Assembly: GCA_015680685.1 (NCBI GenBank)
Contig: MNCI01030842.1
Location: 278 to 42,126 of the forward strand
Length of the DNA: 41,849 nt
Source of the DNA: Gnetum montanum
Taxonomy: Eukaryota > Streptophyta > Gnetopsida > Gnetales > Gnetaceae
Direction: 5' to 3'
Positions 22,388 to 33,397 of the stretch are shown piece after piece. Below the pieces are notes generated by a model. That model was not told the DNA's origin, made no database searches, and was given only the letters and a program-made list of their open reading frames with translations. Within the stretch, counting starts at the first letter, position 1. Each line of letters starts with the position of its first letter. The position numbers and the translations under genes were made by a program.

Positions 22388-23859
22388 TGTCCCATAGAAA
22401 AAAACTACAAGTTTTATCAAAATTAATCCAAAATTGTGTGTCACACTGTGCTACGTTGCATAGCCTAGATAGCGTAGTAGAGGTTTTAGGACCAAAAATG
22501 TTACAAGTGTGAAATAAGGAGTATTAGGCTCTTTTAACATAGAAGATGCATGTGCTGGCCTCTAAAAAATGCATGCGTTGCTGAATTCTAGCGTGGTGTT
22601 TTCAATTTTGGGAAAAATTCTTTCAAAATGGGTATTATGCTATGCAATGTAGATAGCATAGCAAGATAGGACCGTAGAATTTTTCTAAGTGTTCATGCTA
22701 TGCTTCATTATGCTGGGCAGTGTAGACAATGTAACACTTGGAAAAAGCCTTCAAATGCTTTCAAAAGCCCTCAAAACTCAGCATCAATCCTCACTTCAGC
22801 TTTGGCATCTCTTCGATGGTTAAGATTAGTGGTTTGCTTTGTTGTTGTACCTCCTATTGATTACCAAATTTTTCCCTACACTTGACCCTACTTGAAAGAG
22901 GAGGGAAGATGTAGTCCGGGAGCATAAGCTTGAAATTTGCATTTTTTTTCTAGGCATTTTTGTAAGTACATGGCAGTTCTTCAGACTTTGGCACATGCGG
23001 TTTGGACAATATGGTCACATGTGGTAGATGTTTAGTCCCTGTTATTATTCTATAGAGTGTAGCACCATTGGGCATAACACTTTGAGTGTAGCACATCAAT
23101 GTGACACATTCACGGTTTTGCTATATGGGACCCAGGACACGTGGTGTCCAAACCACATCTTCCCTCCAACCTTGGCTCTATAAATACCCCAGTAATTGGC
23201 ATTCTAAGGGTTGGCTTTTGCAGTTGGCTTTGGCAAGCGATTGGCAAACAAAAGGTTGATGATTGGAAAATATCAGTATTAAGAGCATTCCTAATGTCTA
23301 CCTCACTCCTACACTCAAATGTGACACCTACACCTCATACCCAAATAGCGTAGCAACTACCAGCCTAGCATGATTTAGCTCCTTTCTGTGAGCACTGCAT
23401 CGACAACGACCTAGGAACTGTGAGCATGTTATCTTGCTACCCAGCTATGTCTATCTGACACTGCGTACCAGTTGTACACATCATTTGATCAAAAGTCACA
23501 TCCCCCAATCTTGGGGTGATGCATTTTCTCACTTGCACTCTCATTTTATTTTTCTACAGCACATATTTTAAACTATTAGCATATCTATTTATTTCTATTG
23601 TCACGATGCACACACGTTGATACTCTCTCGCTATTATGCATGTTGCATTCTTTCTTATTCCAACTCCTACATGTGATGCTCTAAAATCATTATTTGCAAA
23701 TGATTATTGGACACCACATAAGTCCTTGATTGATTGACTAGACCATTTAGGGTACTTCATTTTTGTTTTCTCCAGCACAATCCTTCTAGGGATTTGGTGT
23801 TAAACCATGCACCTGTTAACCTCTCAGTGTTCTAGCCATTGACATTTTCAGATGTTACA
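22388..23859 (+). repeat. Orphan LTR in opposite orientation, same clade as E1/E2
   Basis: It starts TGTCCCATAG and ends CAGATGTTACA. The U5 end matches E2 (cttgattgattgactagaccatt against its aagtccctgtctgatcgaca block; shared ccagcac and gttaaa), and a TATAAATAcccc box lies at 23179. There is no PPT before it and no PBS-like sequence after it. The five bases on each side differ (atcaa, attga). It may be a solo LTR or the remnant of a rearranged element. Confidence 0.68.
23179..23186 (+). promoter_or_regulatory. TATA box of orphan LTR
   Basis: TATAAATA followed by CCCC, as in the E1 and E2 LTRs but on the plus strand. Confidence 0.7.
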
Positions 23860-24025
23860 ATTGACATAACAAAAACTAAATGGACAAGTGTATAGATTTA
23901 CAATCATTGAAAAAGTTAGTATTCATGATAATAAAATTCAACACTATGAAAAAAATGGCAATACAACTCCTTTGATGGCTTGAAGATGAGAAAGAAAATT
24001 ATACAATCCCAAGCGGTGAAGCCTC

Positions 24026-25696
24026 CTAAGGTTCCAAATGACCTTCTACTTCGGACACACATGGTTGTTGAGTCAGTGGTTGTGGTTGGCCTATTGTAGC
24101 AACAAGTACTAGTGGAGGATGGAAGACATCCAACAATGCCTTCATCTTCTCCTTCTTACTCCGAGAATCATTCACAGTCCATCCTGCTTCACCAATGTGG
24201 GCTAGAATGGGAACATCCCACGGACAAGCATTATGGGAAATAGCTCCTTCACATTGACAAACCAAGTAATGAACTATTTGTGTTCGATGTCGAATGCGTT
24301 GAGTGCATTCTATAGCTCCTTGTAGTCATTCATTTTCCTGGCCAATTTCTCAATTGTTGATCTTTGATCAGTGAACTTCACCTTCAGAACTTCGATTTCT
24401 GCATTTTCAACCTCAAGCTTTTGTTTGGTCTCTTTATGGTACTTGAACTTTTCCTCATACAATAAGTACAAGCTAGCCACTTTCTTTTCCAACTCTGACT
24501 ACAACCTTCTGGCAATCAGCATTGCTAAGTTTGCATATTGAAGGTTGGTGAGCTCTTTGTACTCAATCATTTCCTTGATTTGTAGCTTATTCATGCAAAT
24601 TTCAACTTTATTATAGTCGTTCAACCCATCAAAGATAGGTTGCCAAACATTGCCTCCTTATTGGATCTGCTAGAGGGCCTCATTATCTTTTACCTTTATC
24701 AACTAACTGTGTTTTTCATTTAGCTCCTTCTACAAGCCAACCTAGTCCCTATAATTGTTCTTGACCCTCTCAAATTTGAGGGCCTCATTTTTCTAGGTAG
24801 TAATTTCTATTATAGACTTCTAGCATAAGGAATAGACCTCCTTCATTGAGAGATTCTTGGTTTTTACTGTCAACCTCCTTAGTTCAGCATTTACCATGGG
24901 AAGCTACTCCTACTATTGATGGATGAATTCAAACATCTATTGTTTTTGCACATCAACATTATACACATGATGATTTTTTGGGGTTAGAGCCTCAATTTCT
25001 TGGTGATTTTGGACCAAGTCCTTTTGAATGTTATATGTTGTGTTATTGGCCAAGGACTGATCAAAGAGTATCGACTCCTTGATGTACTCAACCTCTTTAA
25101 GTTTGGCCTGAAGCTATTGGAAAGCTTCATCTCATGTAAGTTCTTAGTTGAGCATCATGGGATCAGCAAGATAGGCTCTTAGTTTGACAACCTCCATAGC
25201 AAAGCATTGGTTTTATATCCTAGCTATTTTAAGTTTCCCCTTCATGATGATGCATCTACCCCTTTCCTCAAGTAGCTTCAACTAGGTAGTAGTGATGGTA
25301 TCTAAAAGATCAAAGTCATCCAAAATCGGTTACCCTGTTCCCACCAGTTAGTCTAGTAATTCCTCATGCTTGGCTACACTTAATCTTGCATTGATAATTC
25401 CTACAAACATCTACACATCTCTAAGTGTAGGAACATGTAGTACAAACACTGTAGGTGCATTGAGTACTTCAACCACTCTATTAACAACCACTGCAGTTTT
25501 CATCTCCTGCCCGTAGTGCTACATCACCAAGACAATTGCTCCCTCACCCTCCTCTAAAGGCATAGAAAATGTAGAAACATTCTTAGAGATTTTTGGGAAT
25601 TGCTGTTATTATGAAAGGGACATCATTACCTCTCGGGCACTTGGATTTGACCTTGTGGGTACTTGCATTTTTTGGCTAAAAAATATTAGTACCCCA
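24026..25696 (-). pseudogene. Coiled-coil protein pseudogene, 3' part
   Basis: I do not recognise the family. A single minus-strand frame runs from the E3 edge at 25691 to about 24270 with roughly seventeen TAG, seven TAA and one TGA; almost all would be Gln (or Arg) codons after one C-to-T change. The rest reads as a long charged helix, for example LEVENAEIEVLKVKFTDQRS (24310-24492), typical of a coiled coil. A frame change near 24265 leads to a Pro/Gln-containing tail (HPPLVLVATIGQPQPLTQ). The 5' part is at 35762-36905 on the far side of E3. Confidence 0.7.
25692..25696. repeat. E3 target-site duplication, left
   Basis: cccca, identical to 35757-35761. Five bases is the usual length for Ty3/gypsy integrase. 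Confidence 0.9.
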
Positions 25697-25929
25697 TGAA
25701 ACACCACAAAAAAAATTTTGGCTAACACTTGTAGATAGAAATTAAGTTAAGTCATGTTGGTCCTCAGCATGACCAAGCTTGAAAGCCTCAAAAATAGCAT
25801 CAAACAAAGTCAAAGCAAGCAAGTAAAAGTTCCCTGGGACCCACAGAAGACTACGATGACATCTGGAATCAAACTTGGCAAATCTTGAGCTCAAAATACT
25901 CGGTTTTCACTAAGTATGCATCCTATACG

Positions 25930-26985
25930 CTGGCCTACACATGCCCAGCGTAAGGCCCAGCGTACAGCAACTTTCGGGGCTCAAAAACTCATCAAAACGT
26001 GTCAGAATCAAGCGTCCAGACCTCCCAGGACCTTCCCCAAGGTCCCCAGCAGGTCTCAGGCACTTGAAAATCGACTTTTGGGCTCCAAATAATGGTCTTC
26101 ATTCCTGTACGCCCAGCGTATACGCCAGGGTGCAGCCAGCGTAGACAGACTTTTGGGCCCCAGAAATGAGTCAAAACCTGCCAGAATCGAGCGTCCAGAC
26201 CCCCCAAAACCTTCCCCAAGGTTCCCAGTAGCTCTTGGACACTTGAAAATCAAATTTTTGGCTCCAAATGATGGTCTTCCATTCCTGTATGCCCAGCGTA
26301 TACGCAAGGGTGTAGCCAGCGTAGACAGACTTTCGGGCCCCAGAAATGAGTCAAAATGTGCTAGAATCGAGCGTCCAGACCCTCTAGAACCTTCCTCAAG
26401 GTTCCCAACAGCTCTTGGACACTCGAAAATCAGATTTTGGGCTCCAAATGATGGTCTTCCATTCCTATACGCCCAGCCTATACGCCGGGGTGCAGCCAGC
26501 GTAGACAGATTTTCGGGCCCCAAAAATGAGTCAAAACGTGCCAAAATTGAGCGTCCAAACCCCCCAAAACCTTCCCAAGGTTCTTAGCAGCTCCTGGATA
26601 CTCAAAAATCAAATTTTGGGCTCCAAATGATGGTATTCCATTCGTGTACGCCCAGTGTATATGCCAGGGTGCAGCCAGCGTAGACAGACTTTCGGGCCCC
26701 AAAAATGAGTCAAAACGTGCCAGAATCGAGCGTCCAGACCCCCCAGAACCTTCCCTAAGATTCCCAGCAGGTCTCAGGCACTTGAAAATCAAATTTTGGG
26801 CTCCAAATGATGGTCTTCCATTCCTGTACGCCCAGCGTATACGCCGGGGTGCAGCCAGCGTAGACAGACTTTCGAGCCCCAAAGATGAGTCAAAACGTGC
26901 TAGAATCGAGTGTCCATACCCCCCAAAACCTTTCCCAGGGTTCCCAGTAGCTCTTAGGCACCAAACAATCAATTTTTGACCTTAA
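25930..26985. repeat. 180-bp tandem array in E3 5' LTR (about five units)
   Basis: The gctccaaat landmark recurs at 26082, 26261, 26441, 26620 and 26800, spacings 179, 180, 179 and 180. Each unit contains cgcccagcgtatacgc and gcagccagcgtagacag. As 180 is divisible by three, long frames of 60-residue period stay open on both strands; these look like by-products of the repeat and are not called as genes. Confidence 0.95.
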
Positions 26986-26999
26986 AATGAAGCATTTTC

Positions 27000-27225
27000 A
27001 TGTGTATACGCTAGGTACATTTTTGGCTTACGCTGGCATCCTGTACACTTACGCTGGCATCCTGTACGCTCAGCATCTACAGCGTATACGCCCAGCGTAT
27101 ACGCTTAGCACATCAGGCGTATATGCCCAGCGTATATACCCTGCACTCCCAATGTATACGCCCAGAGCATTTACGCCCACCAGATACAGCGTATACACCC
27201 AGCATATACGCCCAGCGGATGTAAC
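27000..27225. repeat. Cluster of GCGTATACGC palindromes upstream of E3 promoter
   Basis: A dozen or so exact or near copies of cagcgtatacgccc lie in the 220 bases that end about 90 bases before the TATA box at 27311. The 10-bp core gcgtatacgc is a perfect palindrome. The 3' LTR has the same cluster (about 34900-35115). Confidence 0.75.
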
Positions 27226-27310
27226 ATATTGTACACCTGTAAATTTCATTCTTTTGCACCCGGTCAACGCACCACGTGTCACCCAACCTGAACCTAACAT
27301 CAAAAACCTG

Positions 27311-27319
27311 TATAAAAGG
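27311..27319 (+). promoter_or_regulatory. TATA box of E3 5' LTR
   Basis: TATAAAAGG, conserved in the 3' LTR at 35207-35215. Confidence 0.75.
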
Positions 27320-27865
27320 CCAAAGTTTCCACAACACCGAGGAGGAGGAGATCGGCAATTTTAAACAAATCGGGAGAAAGGAAAAGGAGACAAAAACCTG
27401 ACATGTTGGGCATACATCCTGCATGCTATGCCTGCAGAAATTCCCAGCAGTTGCCATCACAATCCTCACCCATCGGGGCTAAATAGCTACCTTGTGATCA
27501 ATCCACAACTGCGTTTGGACCGGTGCACTCTGTAATCAATTTTCAATACAAAACAGTTTTCATTTTGCACAGATTTATTGCAGTTTTCTTTGTTTTTCAG
27601 TTTACGTTTATAGGCTCGTTTACATTATCGTGCTTGTTTACGGTTTACATTTAATGTGCATTGTTTACGTATAACCCAACGTGTTGTAGCGGCAAACGTT
27701 GGGGAAGTCCTTGTTTGATCTGTGTGCGGACCATCCAAGGCACTCTGCCTTCATCCGTTCCAGCTTGCCCTCAAGTGAAGGCAGGGTCAACTATTCTTGT
27801 CTATGGATCTTTCGGTGCTCGTAATGTTCCAGCCTTGCATCGACGATTTCGGACAGCATAGTAAT

Positions 27866-27882
27866 TGGTGCTAGAAGGAGGG
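27866..27882 (+). other. E3 primer binding site
   Basis: tggtgctagaaggaggg begins five bases after the LTR, starts with TGG as a tRNA 3' CCA complement should, and matches the E6 site (tggcactagaaggaggg) at 15 of 17 positions. I cannot name the tRNA with certainty. Confidence 0.8.
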
Positions 27883-28593
27883 CCTCTGCCTTAAACTAGT
27901 TGTGCTTCAAAGCTCTCAGCGTCTACGCTGTTGAGTACACACTGACTTTCCGAAAGCCTCCCAGCGTTTACGTTGTACAGTTTAAAACCTTACCTGCAAA
28001 CTTTCCAGCGTCTACGTTGATCAGCTTCTACGCTGCCCTATTTAAAACTCACTATCTGCAAGTCTTCCAGCATCTACGCTGTTAACCATACGCTAACTTT
28101 GTTTACAAATTCCTAGCGTCTACGCTGCTACAGTGTTCTTACGCTGCTACAGTATTTACGCTGCTACAGTGTTTACGCTACTACAGTATTGCTACAGTGT
28201 TTACGCTGCTACAGTACTGTTACTGTACCGCTACAGTGCTTTTTCAACAAAAACACCCAAAATGGGCCTGTTTCGAAGCTGAATTCGTTGTGATTCACAC
28301 CTACTTCAAACTGGTCTAAGTACTAACGGCCACCAACATGGATCACCTTGTCTAAGACATACAATACACACGACATAACGATTCCGAGATGACTTCCTCT
28401 TACCCAAGATTGCCATCTGCGTCCAACTACGATTCATAATTTCATACTTAGCCAAATTTTTTCCTGTTTACGCTGTACACGGTGGACACTTTGAAAAATT
28501 TTCAGTTTCACACGCCAGACACTCTGCACACTTAGCCCGAAACACACTCGGCACTTGTTAACCAACCTGTACGTTGCCCCGTCACACATCACC
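27883..28593 (+). other. E3 leader with short repeats
   Basis: Untranslated leader between PBS and gag. It contains several cagcgtctacgct copies (27918-28135) and about six 17-19 bp repeats of tttacgctgctacagtg at about 28115-28235. No coding is seen. Confidence 0.6.
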
Positions 28594-29736
28594 ATGGAGT
28601 CCCAGACCTCTAATGCACAAGCCTTCATAGTCCCCACACAAGAACAATATAACTACATCTGTGTGAAGATTCAATCCAACCTTTCTCTTGACACGATAGA
28701 ACAGGAGGAAAAATGAAACTTCGAGCACATATACATGGGAGGTCACAAATTCGTCCCCTCTGTATATGACATCATTCCCCTTTCTGAGCCTCATCATAGG
28801 CTCATCTCCCAGCTCCTTATGGTAAGGGGCCAAAACTCATGGCAACCCAATGAGAAGCCCCAAAACCAACATGATGTAGATGACTTCAAGGCACAATCTG
28901 AACCTGAGGATTCATACCACACCCTCAGTCCCCATGCCTACATGAACCCATCACTCCATCCTCGCATGGGACAGACGACTGCTCACCAAGTGTCAATGAG
29001 CACACAAGCACCAATATCCCAACAGAGATTACCCACCTCCATCTCCACCCAGTACATACCACATGTGCAAACGCATGGGGCCACTTTCACTACATCAGCC
29101 CCGCACATCCAGGGTATCACTTCACAGTTTGTGGCTAGGCAAGGAACCATACCCCTTGTTCAACAACCCACTCACTTCAACGTGCCACACCCCACAACCA
29201 CAACTCTGAACATCGCTCCACAGCAACAAATTACAACCCAACAACCTCCCTAGCCAACTAATCTGCCTACTGCTCAAGAGTGGGCAGAAGCAAAATAGAT
29301 GATGCATGCGTTAGCGGATGAGATAAAGCAACTCAAAGCTGACAACACTGAACAAGTTAAAGTACTGGATTTCTACTGCGATGATCCAATTAGCTTTTCA
29401 GTGCCACTGTTAGCTTTACCCAAGGTAATCACACTGCCCTAGTTAACCAAGTACAATGGGAAGGGAGATCCAAACACTCACTTAGTCACGTTTCGATCAG
29501 AAACTCTATTGCTTCAAGCTTGGCCCCACGCAATCTTGCGCGTGTTTGCTACGTCCTTAACAAGTGTAGCCTTAGACTGGTACAGAGCCTTGCCATGTAA
29601 CTCCATATCCTCCCTTGAGGATCTCTTACACCAATTCGTTACCAAGTTTAAGTACAACCTAAAGCCTAAAGCAACCCTAGACACTCTGATACAGGTGAAA
29701 CAATCACCACTTGAGCCTGTGCAAAAGTTCATCCAA
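28594..29736 (+). pseudogene. E3 gag, N-terminal and capsid part
   Basis: Gag forms the particle that holds the element RNA. I choose the ATG at 28594 (accATGG context, MESQTSNAQAF). An in-frame TGA follows at 28714-28716. Residues to about 29250 are Gln/Thr/Pro-rich and probably disordered. The retrotransposon gag (capsid) domain lies at about 29430-29736: LTKYNGKGDPNTHLVTF, then VALDWYRALPCNSISSLEDL and FVTKFKYNLKPKATLDTLIQ. TAG codons at about 29251, 29296 and 29440 interrupt the frame. The rest is lost in the N run. Confidence 0.85.
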
Positions 29737-30217
29737 NNNNNNNNNNNNNNNNNNNNNNNNNNNNNNNNNNNNNNNNNNNNNNNNNNNNNNNNNNNNNNNN
29801 NNNNNNNNNNNNNNNNNNNNNNNNNNNNNNNNNNNNNNNNNNNNNNNNNNNNNNNNNNNNNNNNNNNNNNNNNNNNNNNNNNNNNNNNNNNNNNNNNNNN
29901 NNNNNNNNNNNNNNNNNNNNNNNNNNNNNNNNNNNNNNNNNNNNNNNNNNNNNNNNNNNNNNNNNNNNNNNNNNNNNNNNNNNNNNNNNNNNNNNNNNNN
30001 NNNNNNNNNNNNNNNNNNNNNNNNNNNNNNNNNNNNNNNNNNNNNNNNNNNNNNNNNNNNNNNNNNNNNNNNNNNNNNNNNNNNNNNNNNNNNNNNNNNN
30101 NNNNNNNNNNNNNNNNNNNNNNNNNNNNNNNNNNNNNNNNNNNNNNNNNNNNNNNNNNNNNNNNNNNNNNNNNNNNNNNNNNNNNNNNNNNNNNNNNNNN
30201 NNNNNNNNNNNNNNNNN
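29737..30217. other. Assembly gap (481 N)
   Basis: All bases are N. It falls inside the E3 gag gene, so the end of the capsid domain and any zinc knuckle cannot be seen. Reading frames drawn across it are artefacts. Confidence 0.99.
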
Positions 30218-30661
30218 GATGCCTCCTATGTCATAAACTCCATTGGCATAGATAGTAAGCCTAAACCTGTGCAGCAACCTTTTGTGATCCATGTGCCTCC
30301 TAGCAAGGCAACAATCCCCTCCACCTCCATGAGCAAGGGGCCTCCCATCATCATCAAGGTGCCACCTAGAGCACCGACGACACCTTTCATGGTCAAAGTA
30401 CCACCACCACACTCGTTCGCTAAGATGTTAAACTGGCGTGCTGCACCAATGACAGCAACAAAGAAACCTTTCATCATCAAAGTGCCACAACAGGCTAGTC
30501 AAACAACAACAACACCTCCTAAACTCCCATTTTTCATAAAAGTGCCACCACGCGATGGCCCCTCACTTACCCTGAGCCCAACCGTAGGAAACGTCTCAAC
30601 CTCTCCTCCCTCAAGAGTCAACCTTGCCAACAACACGGATAAGCCTACCAAATGGCAGTAG
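30218..30661 (+). pseudogene. E3 gag C-terminal part with IKVPP repeats
   Basis: The open frame after the gap is Pro/Lys/Thr-rich and repeats a hydrophobic motif: PFVIHVPP, PPIIIKVPP, PFMVKVPP, KPFIIKVP and PFFIKVPP. It ends in TAG at 30659-30661, with further decayed frame to about 30960 (VATLAQVKQMLKQKN). It lies between capsid and protease, where a nucleocapsid or linker is expected. I do not know a function for the motif. Confidence 0.6.
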
Positions 30662-30978
30662 AAGAGGACAAACGAACAGCGAACAATACCCATAGCTGAA
30701 ACAAAGGACACACCTAATATACAACAACTGAACACTGGGGGCCCTGCCTCTAATCCCAAATAAACCAAGCCCAAGCCCTCAACCCATACAGAGGCAACCA
30801 ACACAACGGCAGACAACACAGACTTTGTAGCTACACTGGCCCAGGTGAAACAAATGCTCAAACAAAAGAATACAACCATGAGCTTGTATGATTTGGTCAT
30901 GACATCATCGGCTCATCGCAAAGCCTTAACGCAAACGTTAGCATCCATTCTTGTTACAGAGGACATCCCTCTGCTAAC

Positions 30979-31590
30979 ATGGAATCCATCCGTGCAATGA
31001 TTTCACAACACACACCGCAAGAATTGGGTTCCAACACCTTAGCCTTCCGTGACGATGCAGTTAAAGTCAACCCCGAACGAGGGGAAGTCACAACAGCTCC
31101 ATTGTCGATTAGTGTACGTGTTGGGAAATGTACCATCCGTAGAGTGCACGTTGATGATGGTGCAGCAACAAACGTAGTTCTATACTCCGTCATCGACAAA
31201 CTAGGCATGGCAGATGAGATCATGCCAACAGAAACCATGTGTTTAAAATCTTTCAATGGATCATGTGTCACAATCAAGGGCACAATCAACTTAGCCTTTG
31301 TGGCAGGTGAACAATTCCCCACTAGCGCAGAGTTTACTCTCATAGAAGAGATGCCCATTTTCAACATGATTCTTGGTAGACCATGGCTAGCACAACAACA
31401 AGCCATTTCCTCACCGATACATCAAGAAATCCACCTTCCATACGAAGGCGGACAAGTCATTATACATGGTGACAACACTCCCTTTCAAGCTGACCACAAC
31501 ATAGACATGTCACAGGTCTTGAAAGAGGAGCCTCTTGAAGCAACACCCACAATAACCAATATAACACCTAGAGCTAAAATGACCGAATGA
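30979..31590 (+). CDS. E3 retropepsin-type protease
   Basis: Aspartic protease that processes gag. Over 203 residues counted from the Met at 30979: the active-site loop VDDGAATN at residues 58-65 and ILGRPWL at 131-137, then a PYEGGQVIIHGDN segment, as in plant Ty3/gypsy elements. The true start is upstream: a frame change near 30961-30978 separates it from gag, so this Met is only the first in the open piece. It ends in TGA. No RT follows, which is abnormal for a gypsy element. Confidence 0.82.
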   Translation: MESIRAMISQHTPQELGSNTLAFRDDAVKVNPERGEVTTAPLSISVRVGKCTIRRVHVDDGAATNVVLYSVIDKLGMADEIMPTETMCLKSFNGSCVTIKGTINLAFVAGEQFPTSAEFTLIEEMPIFNMILGRPWLAQQQAISSPIHQEIHLPYEGGQVIIHGDNTPFQADHNIDMSQVLKEEPLEATPTITNITPRAKMTE

Positions 31591-31784
31591 GGGGTAAAAA
31601 CTGAAAGCCTCCCAAAGCAAACTAGCACGCCTCTTAGACCATGTCCGACTAAGAAACAACTGCATAATCAAGACTCCCCTATGGCCAAAGACACGTCTAA
31701 CCGCCACCCACTCCTCACCTTTGTTCATTGTGCATACGTCACCTTAGTTTGCATTGCACTAGCTTACACGCTTGCATGTGGCCC
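31591..31784 (+). other. Spacer after E3 protease
   Basis: No motif is recognised. The frame closes repeatedly. RT would be expected about here in an autonomous element. Confidence 0.5.
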
Positions 31785-32262
31785 AAAAAGGCCTTAAACT
31801 AAACCATGGCCCGAAAAGGCCTTAAACTAGAACACGTGGCCCGAAAAGGCCTTAAACTAGAACCTTTTCACATTATTTTCTATTCACTTGCGCATTTCAA
31901 TTCATGTTTTCTACAGTGGCTATTTAACATTGTTTTCTCTAGTTGCTTTTGTTTATAGGATCGTACGGACGCACATGCATGCATCCACGCTGACAGTCCT
32001 GGCATCATGACTTAAAACTGATACCACAGAATGTCCTAGCGTCATGATAATAAACTGACACCACAGAGCTCTGTCCGACATGACACTAAACTATCACACT
32101 CATTCACTAGAGTCTGCTAAGACTATAAACTAGCTTGCCTCTTCATAGTCCTCCATGACTATAAACTAGCATCGTACTGTCCGCTACGACGATAAACTAG
32201 CAATGTCCAACAGGTTACGACGTAAAACTAACCCATGACAGTCCGCTAAGACTATAAACTGG
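31785..32262 (+). repeat. E3 short-repeat array at the place of pol
   Basis: Three copies of cccgaaaaggccttaaacta (about 31780-31862, first one slightly changed), then eight or so copies of the gtccgctacgacgataaact type (31995-32262). The first kind matches the repeats on the 5' side of E1 pol and the second kind the array on the 3' side of E1 and E2 pol. The two lie next to each other here with no pol between. Confidence 0.8.
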
Positions 32263-33397
32263 CCAGATCATTTCTAGCACATTCATCTGCTGCTGTAATT
32301 CATGACATGCCTGCTGCATCATTCATCACACCAGCTTTAACAACACTATTGCTTCTCATTCTGTTTGCCTCAAGTTTCACATGGTGCATCCATTTGCATC
32401 AGTTACATTCATGCCTGAAGTGTTCGCTAACTCATTTTCTTGTGGTTTTCTTGTCTTCTTGGAGTTATGTTTGCAGGATGACACCCAGTGGTGCTCGTAC
32501 ACAGATACACTTCATCACGGTGACAAGGTGCCACATTGTTTCTGACACACGCAACCAGGTTAATCAATCTGGTCAAAAGTACATTCTCAGTTCCCAATAC
32601 ATTCTCCATTTCCCCCAACACTCTTATTCCCTTTCCTAACCGATTACAGTTCCCAGATACACCCAGTACACCCCAAAAATTTGAACACACTGTTACACGC
32701 TATGACACTCTCAAGCAATTGCAACGCACAATATGGCACATGAGCATGAGTGAAAAATTGAAAGAAAGCTCTTTCCAAAAATTAAAGAAAAAAAATGAAA
32801 AAGAAGAAAAAAGAAAAAAAAAGAGAAAGAAAAAGAAAAGAGAAAAGAGCAAAGAGCAAAATGAACCACAAGACCCTTGGCACTTCCCATAAGCCTCAGG
32901 TGGGAAGGCAGTTATCTTAGAAACAAACACTCATGTCTCAAAAGCTCAAGTAACATCTCATTGCGCAGCTTTGGCTCTCCACCAACAGGTTTTCTTTAAC
33001 ACCAAAAAAAGGGCCTATTCCTCCAGAGAACGTAACCCACCATCACATGGCCAACAAGTCCTCTTAAACACTAACCAAGAGTCTTGTTCTGCCAAAGGAT
33101 GCACATCTCATGCCTTGATTCTGAGTCTGATAAACAATGACTATTGACAAGGGTCAGCATGACCCATATACACACCAGAGCATCCTCTTTACTATGCATA
33201 ATCCCTTGATCAGGTCCCAATCCCAACAATTTTCATTTCCCTATCCAGCTACAAACTTCATTTCCCCAATCCCATGTACTATTGAACACGGTGCAATGAC
33301 ATCTGGCCAAGTGTCGAAGGACAATGCTACCAAGTTGCTTGTGGTGTTTTGTACTTCTTTATCAATGCTTCTGGGGTCGATTCCTCCAAACGTCAAC
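32263..33397 (+). other. E3 3' non-coding region
   Basis: No gene is recognised. A purine-rich, A-dominated tract occupies about 32785-32863. The block cctccaaacgtcaac at 33383-33397, just before the PPT, is shared with E2 and nearly with E1. Confidence 0.6.

Larger units (their letters stand above)
25697..27860 (+). repeat. E3 5' LTR
   Basis: Starts TGAAACACCACAAAA and ends GACAGCATA where the 3' LTR ends GACAGCACA. It is 2164 bp, 182 bp shorter than the 3' LTR. That difference is one unit of the internal 180-bp array. Confidence 0.93.

Noticed and set aside
25992-26979. Long open frames on both strands in the 180-bp array, reading as 60-residue protein repeats
   Set aside because: Period 180 is divisible by three, so any stop-free unit gives open frames on several strands at once. 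No start, domain or codon signal favours one; the same is true at 33687-34875.
29509-30661. Frames spanning the N run
   Set aside because: The sequence across 29737-30217 is unknown and N is not evidence of coding; only the flanking parts are used.
32300-32892. Plus-strand frames of about 110 codons in the E3 3' region as a missing pol remnant
   Set aside because: No RT, RNase H or integrase motif on either strand; the second ends in a Lys/Glu string that is only the A-rich tract.
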